A DNA stretch of 56,842 nucleotides from Micromonospora okii (GTDB lineage: Bacteria; Actinomycetota; Actinomycetes; Mycobacteriales; Micromonosporaceae), in NCBI RefSeq assembly GCF_020884795.1, contig NZ_BBZF01000033.1:1-56842 (forward strand). The letters run 5' to 3'. The notes under the pieces are model-generated. The model saw only the letters and a list, made by a program, of their open reading frames with translations. It was not told where the DNA came from and did not search any database. Numbering within the stretch: position 1 is the stretch's first letter; the number at the start of each line of letters is the position of its first letter. Position numbers and translations under genes: made by a program. Shown piece after piece: positions 1-7,872 of the stretch.

Positions 1-2
1 CC

Positions 3-29
3 CTGTTGTACAAGGGGCCCTTCCTAACC
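3..29. repeat. Dispersed GGGGCCCTTCC intergenic element, copy 1
   Basis: The segment reads CTGTTGTACAAGGGGCCC followed by TTCCTAACC. It shares the core GGGGCCCTTCCT and the flanking TTAAC/TAAC-like ends with copies at 43509-43549 and 47397-47450. All copies lie in intergenic space near gene ends. This looks like a Micromonosporaceae-type short dispersed palindromic repeat; the genus assignment is from memory of such genomes, not measured. Confidence 0.55.
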
Positions 30-89
30 AGCAACCCCAGCCAGCCGCCCGCCGGCCTCCGCCGGTCAGGCGGTAGGTGGTCCGGGTGG

Positions 90-1205
90 TCAGCCGGCCT
101 GCTGGCAGACCCCGGCGACGGCCGCCCCGCTCGTCAGCATGTACCGCCCGAGGGGGCGCAACGTGTGCAGCACCGCGCCACCGGTCCGGCGGGTGTCGAT
201 CAGCCCGGCGGCGCGTAGGACGCTCGCGTGCTGGCTGGCGGTGGCCGCCGAGACACCGACCCGCCTGGCCAGCTCGGTGGTGCCGCATCCCGCGCCCACG
301 GCCGTGAGCACGGCCGCCCGGGTGCCACCCAACAGGGCGGCGAGTGAGCCGTCCCCCGCCGCGTCGACCGGCGGCGGCGGCCAGGCGATGTCGGGGTTTC
401 CCGGCGTTCCGGCGTCGGTGCCGCCCGGCCCGGTGGCGCGGGTGCCGCCCCCTGCCGCGGCGTGCGCCTGCCCCTGCCCCTGGCCGGGGATCAGGGCGGG
501 CCGGTGCTCGACCGGGTACACCAGCACGGGCGGCAGCTCCGGGTCGCGGAGCAGGGTCGGTCGCCGCCAGCAGAAGTAGGACGGGATGAGCCGCAGCCCC
601 CGGCCGCCGAGGACCACGTCCCGGGTGATGCTCGTGCCGTGTACCTCCAGCACCGGCGCCCGCCACCGCACGTCGGGATGGAGCGACCCGACCATCCCCT
701 CGAAGCCGTGCCCCGAGAGCGCCCGTAACCGGCTGGCCCGGTCGGCGCTGACGGCAGCCCGGATCACCGGCCAGTACGGCGCGAGCGCCGTCCGGTGGTA
801 GTCGCGTACGGCGTCGGCGACCAGGCGCAGGCTCGCCGGCTCGGCACGGGCGAGGGATCTGGTCAGCGGGGTGGGCCGGCGCTGCTCGGCGAGCCTACGC
901 AGGTCCTGGGAGAGCTGGCGGGGCCGGGTGGCGAGCAACGCCTCGATCCCGGCCGTCAGGCCGTACGTGCCGGCGGGCGGGGTCAGGAAGTCCGGCGAGT
1001 AGCCGCGGGGCGGGGCGAGCTCGGCGAGGAGCCGCGCCGCCGGGGGCGGTTGGCGGCGGTAGCGCTGCCACCACTGCCGGACGCCGGGCGCCTCCGGCCG
1101 GCCCTGGAGCAGATGAATGCTGAGCAGCACCTCCCACATCGGATCGGGCGCCTCGGCGATCCGTACCCGGACGAGATCGTCAGGGGTGAACAGGATTCTG
1201 ATCAT
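90..1205 (-). CDS. ArsR/winged-helix transcriptional regulator (DUF5937-type)
   Basis: A 371-residue protein. The last ~80 residues form a winged-helix HTH of the ArsR type (TTELARRVGVSAATASQHASV), followed by a short wing (TRRTGGAVLHTLRPLGR). The N-terminal ~280 residues match the actinobacterial pattern of long ArsR-like regulators (opening MIRILFTPDDLVRVRIAEAPDP). It probably acts as a cytoplasmic DNA-binding repressor; the ligand is unknown. The ATG at 1205 was chosen because the conserved N-terminus begins there and GGGGGA lies about 8 nt upstream; the frame stays open further upstream without family similarity. It is divergent from the secreted protein gene at 1548. The family call is solid, the target unknown. 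Confidence 0.85.
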   Translation of the reverse strand: MIRILFTPDDLVRVRIAEAPDPMWEVLLSIHLLQGRPEAPGVRQWWQRYRRQPPPAARLLAELAPPRGYSPDFLTPPAGTYGLTAGIEALLATRPRQLSQDLRRLAEQRRPTPLTRSLARAEPASLRLVADAVRDYHRTALAPYWPVIRAAVSADRASRLRALSGHGFEGMVGSLHPDVRWRAPVLEVHGTSITRDVVLGGRGLRLIPSYFCWRRPTLLRDPELPPVLVYPVEHRPALIPGQGQGQAHAAAGGGTRATGPGGTDAGTPGNPDIAWPPPPVDAAGDGSLAALLGGTRAAVLTAVGAGCGTTELARRVGVSAATASQHASVLRAAGLIDTRRTGGAVLHTLRPLGRYMLTSGAAVAGVCQQAG

Positions 1206-1547
1206 TACGACTGTCCCCCGTTCGTTTGACCAGAAATACCAGCCTTGTCGCCCGGAAGATCGTCGGCAACCCCATTCCTCCAGCCGACGCGACCTGTCGC
1301 AGATCCGTCTCGCGGCGCGGTCGTCGGCGGCGGATTTCGGGCTGCGTCGAAGGGTGTTGTCGCTGTTGAGCAGCGCGAAGGAGGCTGGTTCCAGAGGTGC
1401 CGAGCAGGGCCACCTCGACGCCGGGCGGCTCGGACCGCCGCCTTGATCCAGCTGCAAGCGTCAATAGCAGTCACGGGCATCCAATGGTTGGTCCGACCGT
1501 TCCACGTGCCGAAACGGCGTCTTCTGCCGTACCCCGAAAGGAACCGC
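1206..1547. other. 342-bp divergent intergenic region
   Basis: This lies between the divergent ArsR-type regulator and the secreted protein gene. Open frames cross it in several phases but have no recognisable protein features. I see the GGGGGA ribosome-binding site for the minus-strand gene and GAAAGGA (about 1536-1542) for the plus-strand gene, but no convincing -35/-10 pair or operator. Confidence 0.5.
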
Positions 1548-2060
1548 ATGTTCGAGTCAACCGTCACCAGGGCCCGGGCCATGCTGCTCGCGCTGCTCGC
1601 CGCAGCCTCGCTGGTCGTGGCCGGCGGCGTGCTCGCCGCGCCGGCGAGCGCCGCCCCCGCCGGACGGCCGGTCTGCGTCACCGTCCTGGCCCCGCTCAAG
1701 GCGGGGCAGCAGTTCTCCGAGATCCTCTCCCGCCGGTGCGCGGCGTCGGAGCAGGCCGCCCTCGCCACCACCAGGGAGGCCGGTGTGACCGCCTCCGTGC
1801 AGATCTTCACGCTGATCGAGCACGCCAACTACGGCGGGGCCTACGACCGCGTCTACGGCGGCGCCTGGTGTGACGCGGCCGGCTACGGCATCAACCCCGG
1901 CTGGTACGAGTGGCGGCTCTCGTCGTTCCTGCCGGACGGCGGCTGCTACTACACCACGCTGACCAACCACGGTGGATCGTCGCAGCGCTTCAACGGCGAC
2001 ACCCCGAGTCTGCCGTCCGCGTACAACGACAACGTCGCCGCCATCCGCACCACCGCCTGA
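1548..2060 (+). CDS. Small secreted beta/gamma-crystallin-like protein
   Basis: A 170-residue exported protein. It has a classical Sec signal peptide (basic n-region, hydrophobic core LLALLAAASLVVAGGVLA, AxA-like cleavage near APASAAPA). The mature part contains aromatic/glycine-rich segments (EHANYGGAYDRVYGG, INPGWYEWRLSSFLPDGGC) resembling the Greek-key crystallin or Streptomyces metalloproteinase-inhibitor fold, with several Cys that could pair outside the cell. The ATG at 1548 sits after GAAAGGA and directly before the signal peptide. A strong hairpin follows at 2083-2127. Function is unknown; a role as a secreted inhibitor or structural calcium-binding protein is only a guess. Confidence 0.75.
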   Translation: MFESTVTRARAMLLALLAAASLVVAGGVLAAPASAAPAGRPVCVTVLAPLKAGQQFSEILSRRCAASEQAALATTREAGVTASVQIFTLIEHANYGGAYDRVYGGAWCDAAGYGINPGWYEWRLSSFLPDGGCYYTTLTNHGGSSQRFNGDTPSLPSAYNDNVAAIRTTA

Positions 2061-2082
2061 TCAGACGGCCTCGACCAGGAAG

Positions 2083-2127
2083 ACGGGCGGCCCGCACGCT
2101 CCAGAAAGGGGCGTGCGGGCCGCCCGT
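2083..2127 (+). terminator. Strong hairpin terminator after the secreted crystallin-like gene
   Basis: A perfect 17-bp stem: ACGGGCGGCCCGCACGC at 2083-2099 pairs with 2111-2127, with an 11-nt loop. It starts 22 nt after the stop codon at 2060. There is no U-tract, which is usual for high-GC actinobacterial terminators. Confidence 0.85.
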
Positions 2128-2274
2128 GCTGGCCGCCGGGCAGCCGGCCGGGCGTGCCACCAGACACGCGACACCAGGTGCCGAGAGGGTTACCGAAGGC
2201 GACGACCGGAAGTACGGTGGGGAACCGGGGCCGGCCAATGGGCCGCCGACGGATCACCGTAGGAGAGGGTCGGG

Positions 2275-3489
2275 ATGGACTCCATGCCGGAGCTGACCTT
2301 TGGGCAGCGTCTGAAGCTCTACCGCGAACGATCGGGAAAGACCCGCGCGGTGCTCGGCGGGCTCGTCGGTCGCAGCGCCGAGTGGGTCAAGGCCGTCGAG
2401 ACCGACCGGATCCTGCCGCCCCGCGTACACATGTTGGACCGGATCGCCCGCGCGCTCAGGGTCGACGTCTCCGCCCTGGTCGGTGAGCTGAGCGACCGGT
2501 CCGCAGTGGTCAACGGGCCGGAACATCCGGCGCTCGCCCCGGTGCGCGACGCCGTGAACCGCTTCATGCTGTCCAATGCTGCGGCAGCCCAGCCGGTGGA
2601 GCAGATCAGGGTACGCCTCGCCGCAGCGTGGAGGGCGCGCCACGAGTCACCGGACCACCGCACAGTCCTCGGCTCCGTGTTGCCGGGCCTGCTTCGGGAC
2701 GCTCAGCACGCGGCTTCGACGTACGAGGGCGACGAGCGCCGCCAGGCGCACGCCCTGCTCTCCGAGGCGCTCGGTCTGACCCAGATGTTCCTCGCCTACC
2801 AGCCCGCCGCCGAGCTGATCTGGCGTGTCGCCGACCGTTCGATGGTGGCGGCGCAGGAGTCGGGCGATCCGCAGGCATTGGCCCGCGCCGGCTGGTTTCT
2901 GTGCCAGGTCCACCGGGAGGCCGGAGACTGGGACACCGCCATGACGATGACGCTCGACCTCATCTCGGCGTTGGAGCCGCGAACGACCGAGGACGGCAGC
3001 GCGAACCTGCTGGCGCTGTGGGGTGCCCTCAACTTCGAGGCCGCCTACATCGCCGCGCGGGCAGGAGAGGAGGGCCGGGCCTGGCGGTACTGGGACCGGG
3101 CGGACGACGTCGCCCGGCGACTGCCGGAGGGCTTCTACCAGCCGCAGACTTCGTTCTCCCGGGCCGTCATGACCGCCCACGCCGTCACGGTCGCTGTCGA
3201 GTTGCGGAAGCCCGGTGAGGCGCTGCGGCAGGCCCGCCGCCTCGACCCGGTGGCCATCCCGTCGAGGCCGCGCCGGGCCCGACACCTGATCGAGGTGGCA
3301 CGCGGCTACTACGGCAAGGGCGACAGCGAATCGGCGGTGGCGAGCCTCCGGCAGGCGTACGACTCCGCGCCGGAGACGATCCGGTTCAACGGATACGCCC
3401 GTCAGATCACCCTCGCCCTGCTCGACGGCCCCCGTTCTGTGCGCGGTGATGTGCGTGACCTCGCGCTCAAGGTCGGCCTCGTCTCCTGA
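2275..3489 (+). CDS. XRE-family HTH regulator with TPR-like C-terminal domain
   Basis: A 404-residue protein. Residues ~8-65 form an XRE HTH (LTFGQRLKLYRERSGKTRAV, then GRSAEWVKAVETDR). The rest is helical and Ala/Arg-rich, like the TPR sensor domains of actinobacterial XRE-TPR regulators. The ATG at 2275 follows AGGAGAG with good spacing. A paralogue with the same architecture begins at 3722, so the two likely arose by duplication or act in parallel. The ligand, possibly a peptide or a partner protein, cannot be read from the sequence. Confidence 0.88.
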   Translation: MDSMPELTFGQRLKLYRERSGKTRAVLGGLVGRSAEWVKAVETDRILPPRVHMLDRIARALRVDVSALVGELSDRSAVVNGPEHPALAPVRDAVNRFMLSNAAAAQPVEQIRVRLAAAWRARHESPDHRTVLGSVLPGLLRDAQHAASTYEGDERRQAHALLSEALGLTQMFLAYQPAAELIWRVADRSMVAAQESGDPQALARAGWFLCQVHREAGDWDTAMTMTLDLISALEPRTTEDGSANLLALWGALNFEAAYIAARAGEEGRAWRYWDRADDVARRLPEGFYQPQTSFSRAVMTAHAVTVAVELRKPGEALRQARRLDPVAIPSRPRRARHLIEVARGYYGKGDSESAVASLRQAYDSAPETIRFNGYARQITLALLDGPRSVRGDVRDLALKVGLVS

Positions 3490-3493
3490 CCGG

Positions 3494-3510
3494 GGGTAAG
3501 AACCTTACCC
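3494..3510. promoter_or_regulatory. Palindromic candidate operator GGGTAAG-N3-CTTACCC
   Basis: Perfect 7-bp arms around AAC, located 5 nt after the first XRE gene and 43 nt before the next small gene. The position suits an operator for one of the flanking XRE regulators controlling the small gene/XRE pair. A short terminator is the alternative, but the arms are short and relatively AT-rich for one. Confidence 0.5.
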
Positions 3511-3552
3511 GTCCTGTTCAGTCACGCTCCGTAGGTTCCTCCTCGTAGAGCG

Positions 3553-3735
3553 ATGGAGGTCGGAATGGGGCGTCGTGGCGACGAGCCGACGATGAGTCGG
3601 GGCGAGCAGATCCAGGAGGCAGAACGGGAGGCGGCCAGGCAACGGATTCTGGCGCAGGCCGAGGCGGAGCGGATACCGGCCGAGGAGATCACCCGGGCGG
3701 TCCCGGATCGGCGGTGGCGTCGTGGGCAGTCATGA
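3553..3735 (+). CDS. Small charged hypothetical protein upstream of XRE regulator
   Basis: A 60-residue, strongly charged, helical protein (EQIQEAEREAARQRILAQAE) with a basic tail (PDRRWRRGQS). It overlaps the next XRE gene by 14 nt in another frame, so the two are probably translationally coupled. A second possible ATG is residue 5. I do not recognise the family. Being sandwiched between two XRE-TPR regulators suggests a small partner or peptide effector, which is inference only. Confidence 0.5.
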   Translation: MEVGMGRRGDEPTMSRGEQIQEAEREAARQRILAQAEAERIPAEEITRAVPDRRWRRGQS

Positions 3736-4924
3736 CCTGCCAATAGGGCGGCGGATGGCGCGGTGGCGGGTGCGGCGGCGGATGACGCAGCAGATGCTGG
3801 CCGACCGGCTGGGAAAGTCGAAGAGCTGGGTCGACAAGGTTGAGCGCGGCGTACGGGCCCTGGACAGGTTCTCGGTCATCCAGGAGATCGCCGAGGTGCT
3901 GCGGGTGGACGCCTCGGTGCTGACCGGCACGGACGCGCGACGGGCCGCAGCGTTCAGCGGCGTGGAGGGTGTCAAGGCTCTGCGAGCCGCCCTGGCCCGC
4001 TACGACGCCATCCTGTGCGGGCGGGGTTCTCAGCCGATGCTTTCGCTCGGTGAGTTGCGTCGGCGGGTGGGCTACGCATGGCTGACGTACCAGCATGCGC
4101 GCTATCCGCAGGTGGTCCGGATGCTGCCCGACCTGCTCGCGGAAGCCCAACTCCTGCATGCCGGCGGTGTGGAGGACGAGGCGGCGGATCCGCTGTTACA
4201 GGCGTACCGGCTCACCGCATCGGTGCTGGTGAAGCTCGGCGAGTCCGACCTGGCGTGGTTGGTGGCCGATCGGGCGATGACGGTGGCCGGCGGCGACCCG
4301 GTGCGGTTGGCAGAAGCGGCGGTTCCGCTGGGACAGGCCCTACGTGCGTCGGGGAGGGGACGAGTGGCGATGGTCGTCATGATTGCCGCCGCTCAGCAAG
4401 TCGCCCCGAAAGCGCCGCACGAGGGGTCGCCGGAGGAACTGGCGTTACAGGGGACACTGCTGGTCGAGGCGGCTCTTGCTGCCGCCATGTGCGGCGAAAC
4501 GCGTAGCGTCGGGGAGTTGATCGATCAGGCGGCGCAGTTCGCCGGGGCGGTCGAGGACGGCCCCGATCATCACCGAACCGGCTTCGGAGCCGCATCGGTG
4601 GAGGCGGCGCGGGTGGCAGCGGCGGTCGAACTGGGTGATGGTGGTGAGGCGGTCGCCCGTCACGAGAAGATCACCAGTACGAGTGGCTGGGGGCGGCTGG
4701 CGATCGAGCACCGAGCCGCCCACCTGGTCGACGCCGCGCGGGCGTACCTCCAGGTCGGCGACTTGCTCCGGGCGGGCCGCGCCCTGGTGGAGGCGGACCG
4801 CATCGCGCCGCCCGAGGTCCGGTGCCGGCCGGTGGCACGTACCGTGATCGAGGCGGTCGCACGCGGCGGACCGGCCCGGGCTGGCGTGGCGCACCTGGCC
4901 GTGGCGATTGGGCTGACCCGGTGA
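3722..4924 (+). CDS. XRE-family HTH regulator with TPR-like C-terminal domain (second copy)
   Basis: A 400-residue protein. Residues ~8-70 carry the XRE HTH (MTQQMLADRLGKSKSWVDKV). The remainder is a helical repeat domain comparable to the regulator at 2275. The GTG start at 3722 lies inside the preceding small gene (14-nt overlap), and the stop overlaps the next gene by 4 nt (GTGA), so 3553-5163 is a tightly coupled three-gene unit. It is probably a cytoplasmic transcription factor; the palindrome at 3494-3510 is a candidate site. Confidence 0.87.
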   Translation: MGSHDLPIGRRMARWRVRRRMTQQMLADRLGKSKSWVDKVERGVRALDRFSVIQEIAEVLRVDASVLTGTDARRAAAFSGVEGVKALRAALARYDAILCGRGSQPMLSLGELRRRVGYAWLTYQHARYPQVVRMLPDLLAEAQLLHAGGVEDEAADPLLQAYRLTASVLVKLGESDLAWLVADRAMTVAGGDPVRLAEAAVPLGQALRASGRGRVAMVVMIAAAQQVAPKAPHEGSPEELALQGTLLVEAALAAAMCGETRSVGELIDQAAQFAGAVEDGPDHHRTGFGAASVEAARVAAAVELGDGGEAVARHEKITSTSGWGRLAIEHRAAHLVDAARAYLQVGDLLRAGRALVEADRIAPPEVRCRPVARTVIEAVARGGPARAGVAHLAVAIGLTR

Positions 4925-5163
4925 CCGCGCCATTCCTCACCCTGGCCCAGATCCGCAATCGACTCGCCTTGACAGCCCGGGCGCTCCTGCGCCAGCACCA
5001 ACCAGACGGGGACGGTACTTGTCGGGTTTGTGGTGTGCCGCGATGCCTACCGGTCGCGGACGCGCGGGCATTTCCCAGGACATTCCGACCAGCGGCGATG
5101 CCGGTGGCGACGATGTCGCTGAACGGCGACGAGGCGCAGCGCCCGCACCGGCAACCCGGTTGA
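4921..5163 (+). CDS. Small Cys-containing protein coupled to XRE regulator
   Basis: An 80-residue protein. The N-terminal half is helical (LTLAQIRNRLALTARALLRQ), then a CRVCGVPRC segment could bind zinc. The GTG start overlaps the XRE stop by 4 nt, the usual sign of translational coupling. I do not recognise a named family; small zinc-finger-like partners next to XRE-TPR genes are common in actinobacteria. The C-terminal ~30 residues look unstructured. Confidence 0.6.
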   Translation: MTAPFLTLAQIRNRLALTARALLRQHQPDGDGTCRVCGVPRCLPVADARAFPRTFRPAAMPVATMSLNGDEAQRPHRQPG

Positions 5164-5223
5164 GGGACTGCCTCGGTAGCACGGAGATTGAGCCCAGCAG
5201 TCGCCCGACGCCCTTCTCAGCGG

Positions 5224-5252
5224 GGGGTCATCCCCGCGTGCGCGGGGAGAGC
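5224..5252. CRISPR. Solitary type I-E-like CRISPR repeat
   Basis: A 29-nt unit, GGGGTCATCCCCGCGTGCGC then GGGGAGAGC. It matches the layout of actinobacterial I-E repeats: a GGxxCAT lead, the CCCCGC...GCGGGG palindrome and a GAGC-type tail. No second copy follows at ~61 nt, so this is one orphan repeat in the 124-bp gap between convergent genes, not an array. It lies about 4.7 kb upstream of the helicase-cas operon. Confidence 0.6.
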
Positions 5253-5287
5253 GCTGGATCTGCCGACACCTTGGCCGCTTGGCGGCC

Positions 5288-7408
5288 TCAGGCGGTACGA
5301 GTCGGGTGTGGCGACTCGATGCCGAGGGCACCCGCTACAAGGCTGTCACCGATTTCGCGGGCCAGGGCGGTGCCGGTCACCGCCGCCTGTTCCAGGGCGT
5401 TGCGGAACTCGACCAGCTGGCGGAAGGCTTGCCCGTACACCCGCTGCTGGTCCAGTGGTAGGACCGGGATGCCGAGTCGCCGGACATCGATGCGCAACAC
5501 GCTGTTCGTGGTGCTGGAGCTGCGGCCGGCGATGCGGAGATTCTCCGTGCGGGAGATGGCCCCGGCGACGAACCACGGATCGAAGCGGGCCGTGTCGACG
5601 CGCAGCAACTGGGTGCCCGGCCCGATTTCGGCGCCGATCTGCTCTGCTGTGGCGACCCGGGCGCTGATGGCGTTGCCGATCGCGGGGATGAGAATGTCGT
5701 CGGCGCGTACCTGTGGCCCTGGGGGGTCGGTCGCCAGGCGGGCCACGGAGCCGGTTGCGGGGCCGCCGGACAGGATGTCGGTGACGGTCAGCGCGGCGGT
5801 GCCGGCGGCGGCGCTGGTCGATCGGCTACGGGAAACAGCGCGGTGAACGGTGATGCTGCCAGATTTGATCAGGCCGGCGACGTCGGCCTGGGGTGCTTCG
5901 CGCAGCGGTGCTGTCGATGTCTCCCGAACGGCGGGCAGGGCGCGTCTCATCTGGTCGAGGAGTCGGTCGAAGTCGGCGATCCTGGAGAGGACCTGCGCCG
6001 GGCTGGTGACCAGGTCGTCGGCCTGCGGGAGGTGGCGCTGCGGGGTCAGGTCGACCTGGTCGTCGAGCATGTCGATGGCCGGCACGGCGCGGTGCGCGCC
6101 GGGTAGTTCGGCGTACTGGCCGGCCCGGAACGCGCTCCGGACGGAGCCGACGATCTGGCTGAGAGGCCGGCTGTCCGACGCGGTTGTGGCGTCGACCATG
6201 AGCACCTCTCCGGTGTGCGGCTGGCCTCGATCAGGCTGGGTCAGGACCCAGATGTGCAGTCCGATGCCGGTCGGAGGCATCATGCCGGCCGGCAGGGCGA
6301 CGACCGCGCGTAGCGCTCCGTGGCGGATCAGTTCCGCGCGGATCCGGCGGCCGGCCGGCCGCGACGCGGCAGCCGGAGGCATGAGCACCACGGCGGTTCC
6401 CGCAGGGGAGAGGTGGGCCATGGCGTGCTGCACCCAGGCGAGTTCAGGCTCGGTGCGCGGAGGCAGACCGTAGGTCCAGCGGGGGTCGTAGGCGAGGCGA
6501 TCGTGGCCCCAGTCGTGAATGCCGAAGGGGAAGTTCGCCACGACGACCTCGGCGCGCAGATCGGGTAGGCCGTCGGCGAGCAGACTGTCTCCGACGTGGA
6601 CGACGGGCGGCTCCGCATCGTGCCCGGCCTGTCTGGCGCGCAGGTGCACGAACCACAGCCGCAGCAGGGTGATCGTGGCGTACTGCGGATTGATCTCCTG
6701 TGCGTAGCACCGGATGGCGGTGCCGTTCCGCAGGGCCCGGTCGGCGGCCATCCGCAGGATCGACCCTGTGCCGCTGGCGAAGTCGAAGACGCGTGGCCCG
6801 GAGCCGGCGAGGGCCAGCATCACGTCGGCGACGGCGTCCGGTGTGCCGGCCAGGCCGGAGAGCGAGTAGGCGGAGGTCACGTACTGGTTGTGCAGGTGCT
6901 CGAAGGCGGCCTCCCTGCCCTGCTCGGAGCCGAACTGGTCGACCGTCTGCAGGAGAGTGGCGAGCTGTGGGGTCCACTGCTGCGGCAGTACGTCGCCGAT
7001 CAGCTTCGCCAGGGCGGGATTGAGGGCGCGGAGGTGGTCGACGAGCTGTTTCGGGGTCGGCAGGCTGTCGCCCTCGGGCTCGGCCTGGGCGGCGCGGACG
7101 AGCAGGAGTGCGCCGGCAACGCTGAGCACGTCGCTGATCTGCGTCGCGGGCTGGTAGCTCTCGATGAGTCGCCAGGCCCAGTGCGCGGTGCCGGCCTGGT
7201 GCAGCCGGCCGTGCCGGCGCAGCCAAGCCTCGACCTCCCCGGCGTCGAACAACGGGCTCGCCGGGGTGCCACCCACGGGGGCCGGGAAGTCGGCGTACCG
7301 GCGGCGCCAGTTGCTCACGGCAGCCCTGCCGACGTCGGCCAGTCGAGCGATGCCGCTGGCAGTCAGAGTGGCCTCGCTGGAGGCGGCCGTGCTCCGCGCT
7401 TTACTCAC
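5288..7408 (-). CDS. HTH-N6 DNA methylase with specificity-like C-terminal domain
   Basis: A 706-residue protein. Residues ~14-65 form an HTH (ASGIARLADVGRAAVSNWRR). Residues ~150-420 form an N6-adenine methylase core with motif I FDFASGTGS (208-216) and motif IV ANFPFG (291-296). The C-terminal ~230 residues resemble a type I specificity/target-recognition half (DTARFDPWFVAGAISR, then a helical LVEFRNALEQAAVTGTA segment). Motif IV is NFPF rather than the usual NPPF/Y. No restriction subunit adjoins, so it could be a solitary epigenetic regulator or the modifying part of a defence locus. The GTG at 7408 fits a leaderless start (TAGCGT, 6 nt, GTG). Confidence 0.85.
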   Translation of the reverse strand: MSKARSTAASSEATLTASGIARLADVGRAAVSNWRRRYADFPAPVGGTPASPLFDAGEVEAWLRRHGRLHQAGTAHWAWRLIESYQPATQISDVLSVAGALLLVRAAQAEPEGDSLPTPKQLVDHLRALNPALAKLIGDVLPQQWTPQLATLLQTVDQFGSEQGREAAFEHLHNQYVTSAYSLSGLAGTPDAVADVMLALAGSGPRVFDFASGTGSILRMAADRALRNGTAIRCYAQEINPQYATITLLRLWFVHLRARQAGHDAEPPVVHVGDSLLADGLPDLRAEVVVANFPFGIHDWGHDRLAYDPRWTYGLPPRTEPELAWVQHAMAHLSPAGTAVVLMPPAAASRPAGRRIRAELIRHGALRAVVALPAGMMPPTGIGLHIWVLTQPDRGQPHTGEVLMVDATTASDSRPLSQIVGSVRSAFRAGQYAELPGAHRAVPAIDMLDDQVDLTPQRHLPQADDLVTSPAQVLSRIADFDRLLDQMRRALPAVRETSTAPLREAPQADVAGLIKSGSITVHRAVSRSRSTSAAAGTAALTVTDILSGGPATGSVARLATDPPGPQVRADDILIPAIGNAISARVATAEQIGAEIGPGTQLLRVDTARFDPWFVAGAISRTENLRIAGRSSSTTNSVLRIDVRRLGIPVLPLDQQRVYGQAFRQLVEFRNALEQAAVTGTALAREIGDSLVAGALGIESPHPTRTA

Positions 7409-7414
7409 GCGTGA

Positions 7415-7420
7415 ACGCTA
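7415..7420 (-). promoter_or_regulatory. Leaderless -10 element of the DNA methylase gene
   Basis: TAGCGT on the minus strand, separated by exactly 6 nt from the GTG at 7408. The same arrangement precedes several other genes here (27188, 34886, 43622). No good -35 hexamer is visible; that position overlaps the inverted repeat at 7435-7455. Confidence 0.55.
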
Positions 7421-7434
7421 GCATGGCAAGGATT

Positions 7435-7455
7435 CTTGTGTACTAGGTTCACAAG
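7435..7455. promoter_or_regulatory. 21-bp inverted-repeat candidate operator, copy 1
   Basis: CTTGTG-N9-CACAAG has perfect 6-bp arms in the divergent gap between the methylase and the small gene at 7503. A related 21-bp site with the same outer bases and an identical 9-mer, GTTCACAAG, occurs at 9772-9792 upstream of the helicase-cas operon. It covers the -35 position of the methylase promoter, so a bound protein could repress it. Confidence 0.5.
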
Positions 7456-7502
7456 GCGTATCTTCCTTGCTGATCCCCAGATCCACGCCTTTGGAGGGCC
7501 CC

Positions 7503-7673
7503 ATGCCGCGCCGTGGCCGAAGCACGACCGTCGGGAAGTTCGCGAAGTTCCACCACGACCGCCGGGTGTCCGAGATCCGGGTGCTCGGCGAGCTGCTGCG
7601 CCGCGAAGGGCAGGGCGAGCCCGGCGCGGCTGCGCAGCCGCCGGACGTTCGGGGGGTCTCGGCAGTTCGCTGA
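7503..7673 (+). CDS. Small basic hypothetical protein
   Basis: A 56-residue protein. The first ~35 residues are basic and look folded (RRGRSTTVGKFAKFHHDRRV, then SEIRVLGELLRREG); the tail is low complexity. The ATG at 7503 follows GGAGGG about 6 nt upstream. It is the first gene of a plus-strand trio (7503, 7726, 7838) divergent from the DNA methylase. I do not recognise the family. The His/Lys/Arg content would suit nucleic-acid binding, but that is a guess. Confidence 0.5.
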   Translation: MPRRGRSTTVGKFAKFHHDRRVSEIRVLGELLRREGQGEPGAAAQPPDVRGVSAVR

Positions 7674-7725
7674 CCGGACCAGCTCCAACGAGAAACGAAT
7701 CCGCACCGACAACCGAAGGAGGACC

Positions 7726-7872
7726 ATGAACACCCTTGTTCGTACCGCCGCCGCAAACCGTCCTGTCGCCGTGCTTTCCGCCGGTTCCCTACGTGCGTCG
7801 TGGCGCGCGGCGGTACGGCTCCCGCGCCCCGCACCGCATGGACTCCCAGGCGTACGCACGAGTGCGCCTTGA
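7726..7872 (+). CDS. 48-residue leader peptide or frameshifted N-terminus
   Basis: An ATG with the strongest Shine-Dalgarno of this cluster (AAGGAGG, 2-3 nt before it) opens a 48-codon frame (MNTLVRTAAANRPVAVLSAG, then an Arg/Pro-rich tail). It ends inside the next gene, overlapping the ATG at 7838 in another frame by 35 nt. Either it is a small peptide whose translation feeds the downstream gene, or it is the true start of that gene separated by a frameshift. The sequence alone does not decide. Confidence 0.4.
   Translation: MNTLVRTAAANRPVAVLSAGSLRASWRAAVRLPRPAPHGLPGVRTSAP

Noticed and set aside
1245..1547. An N-terminal extension of the secreted crystallin-like protein.
   Set aside because: It would bury the signal peptide internally; the ATG at 1548 has an RBS and directly precedes the signal peptide.
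5224..5252. Calling a CRISPR array here.
   Set aside because: Only one repeat is present; no second copy at a 61-nt period and no spacer series.
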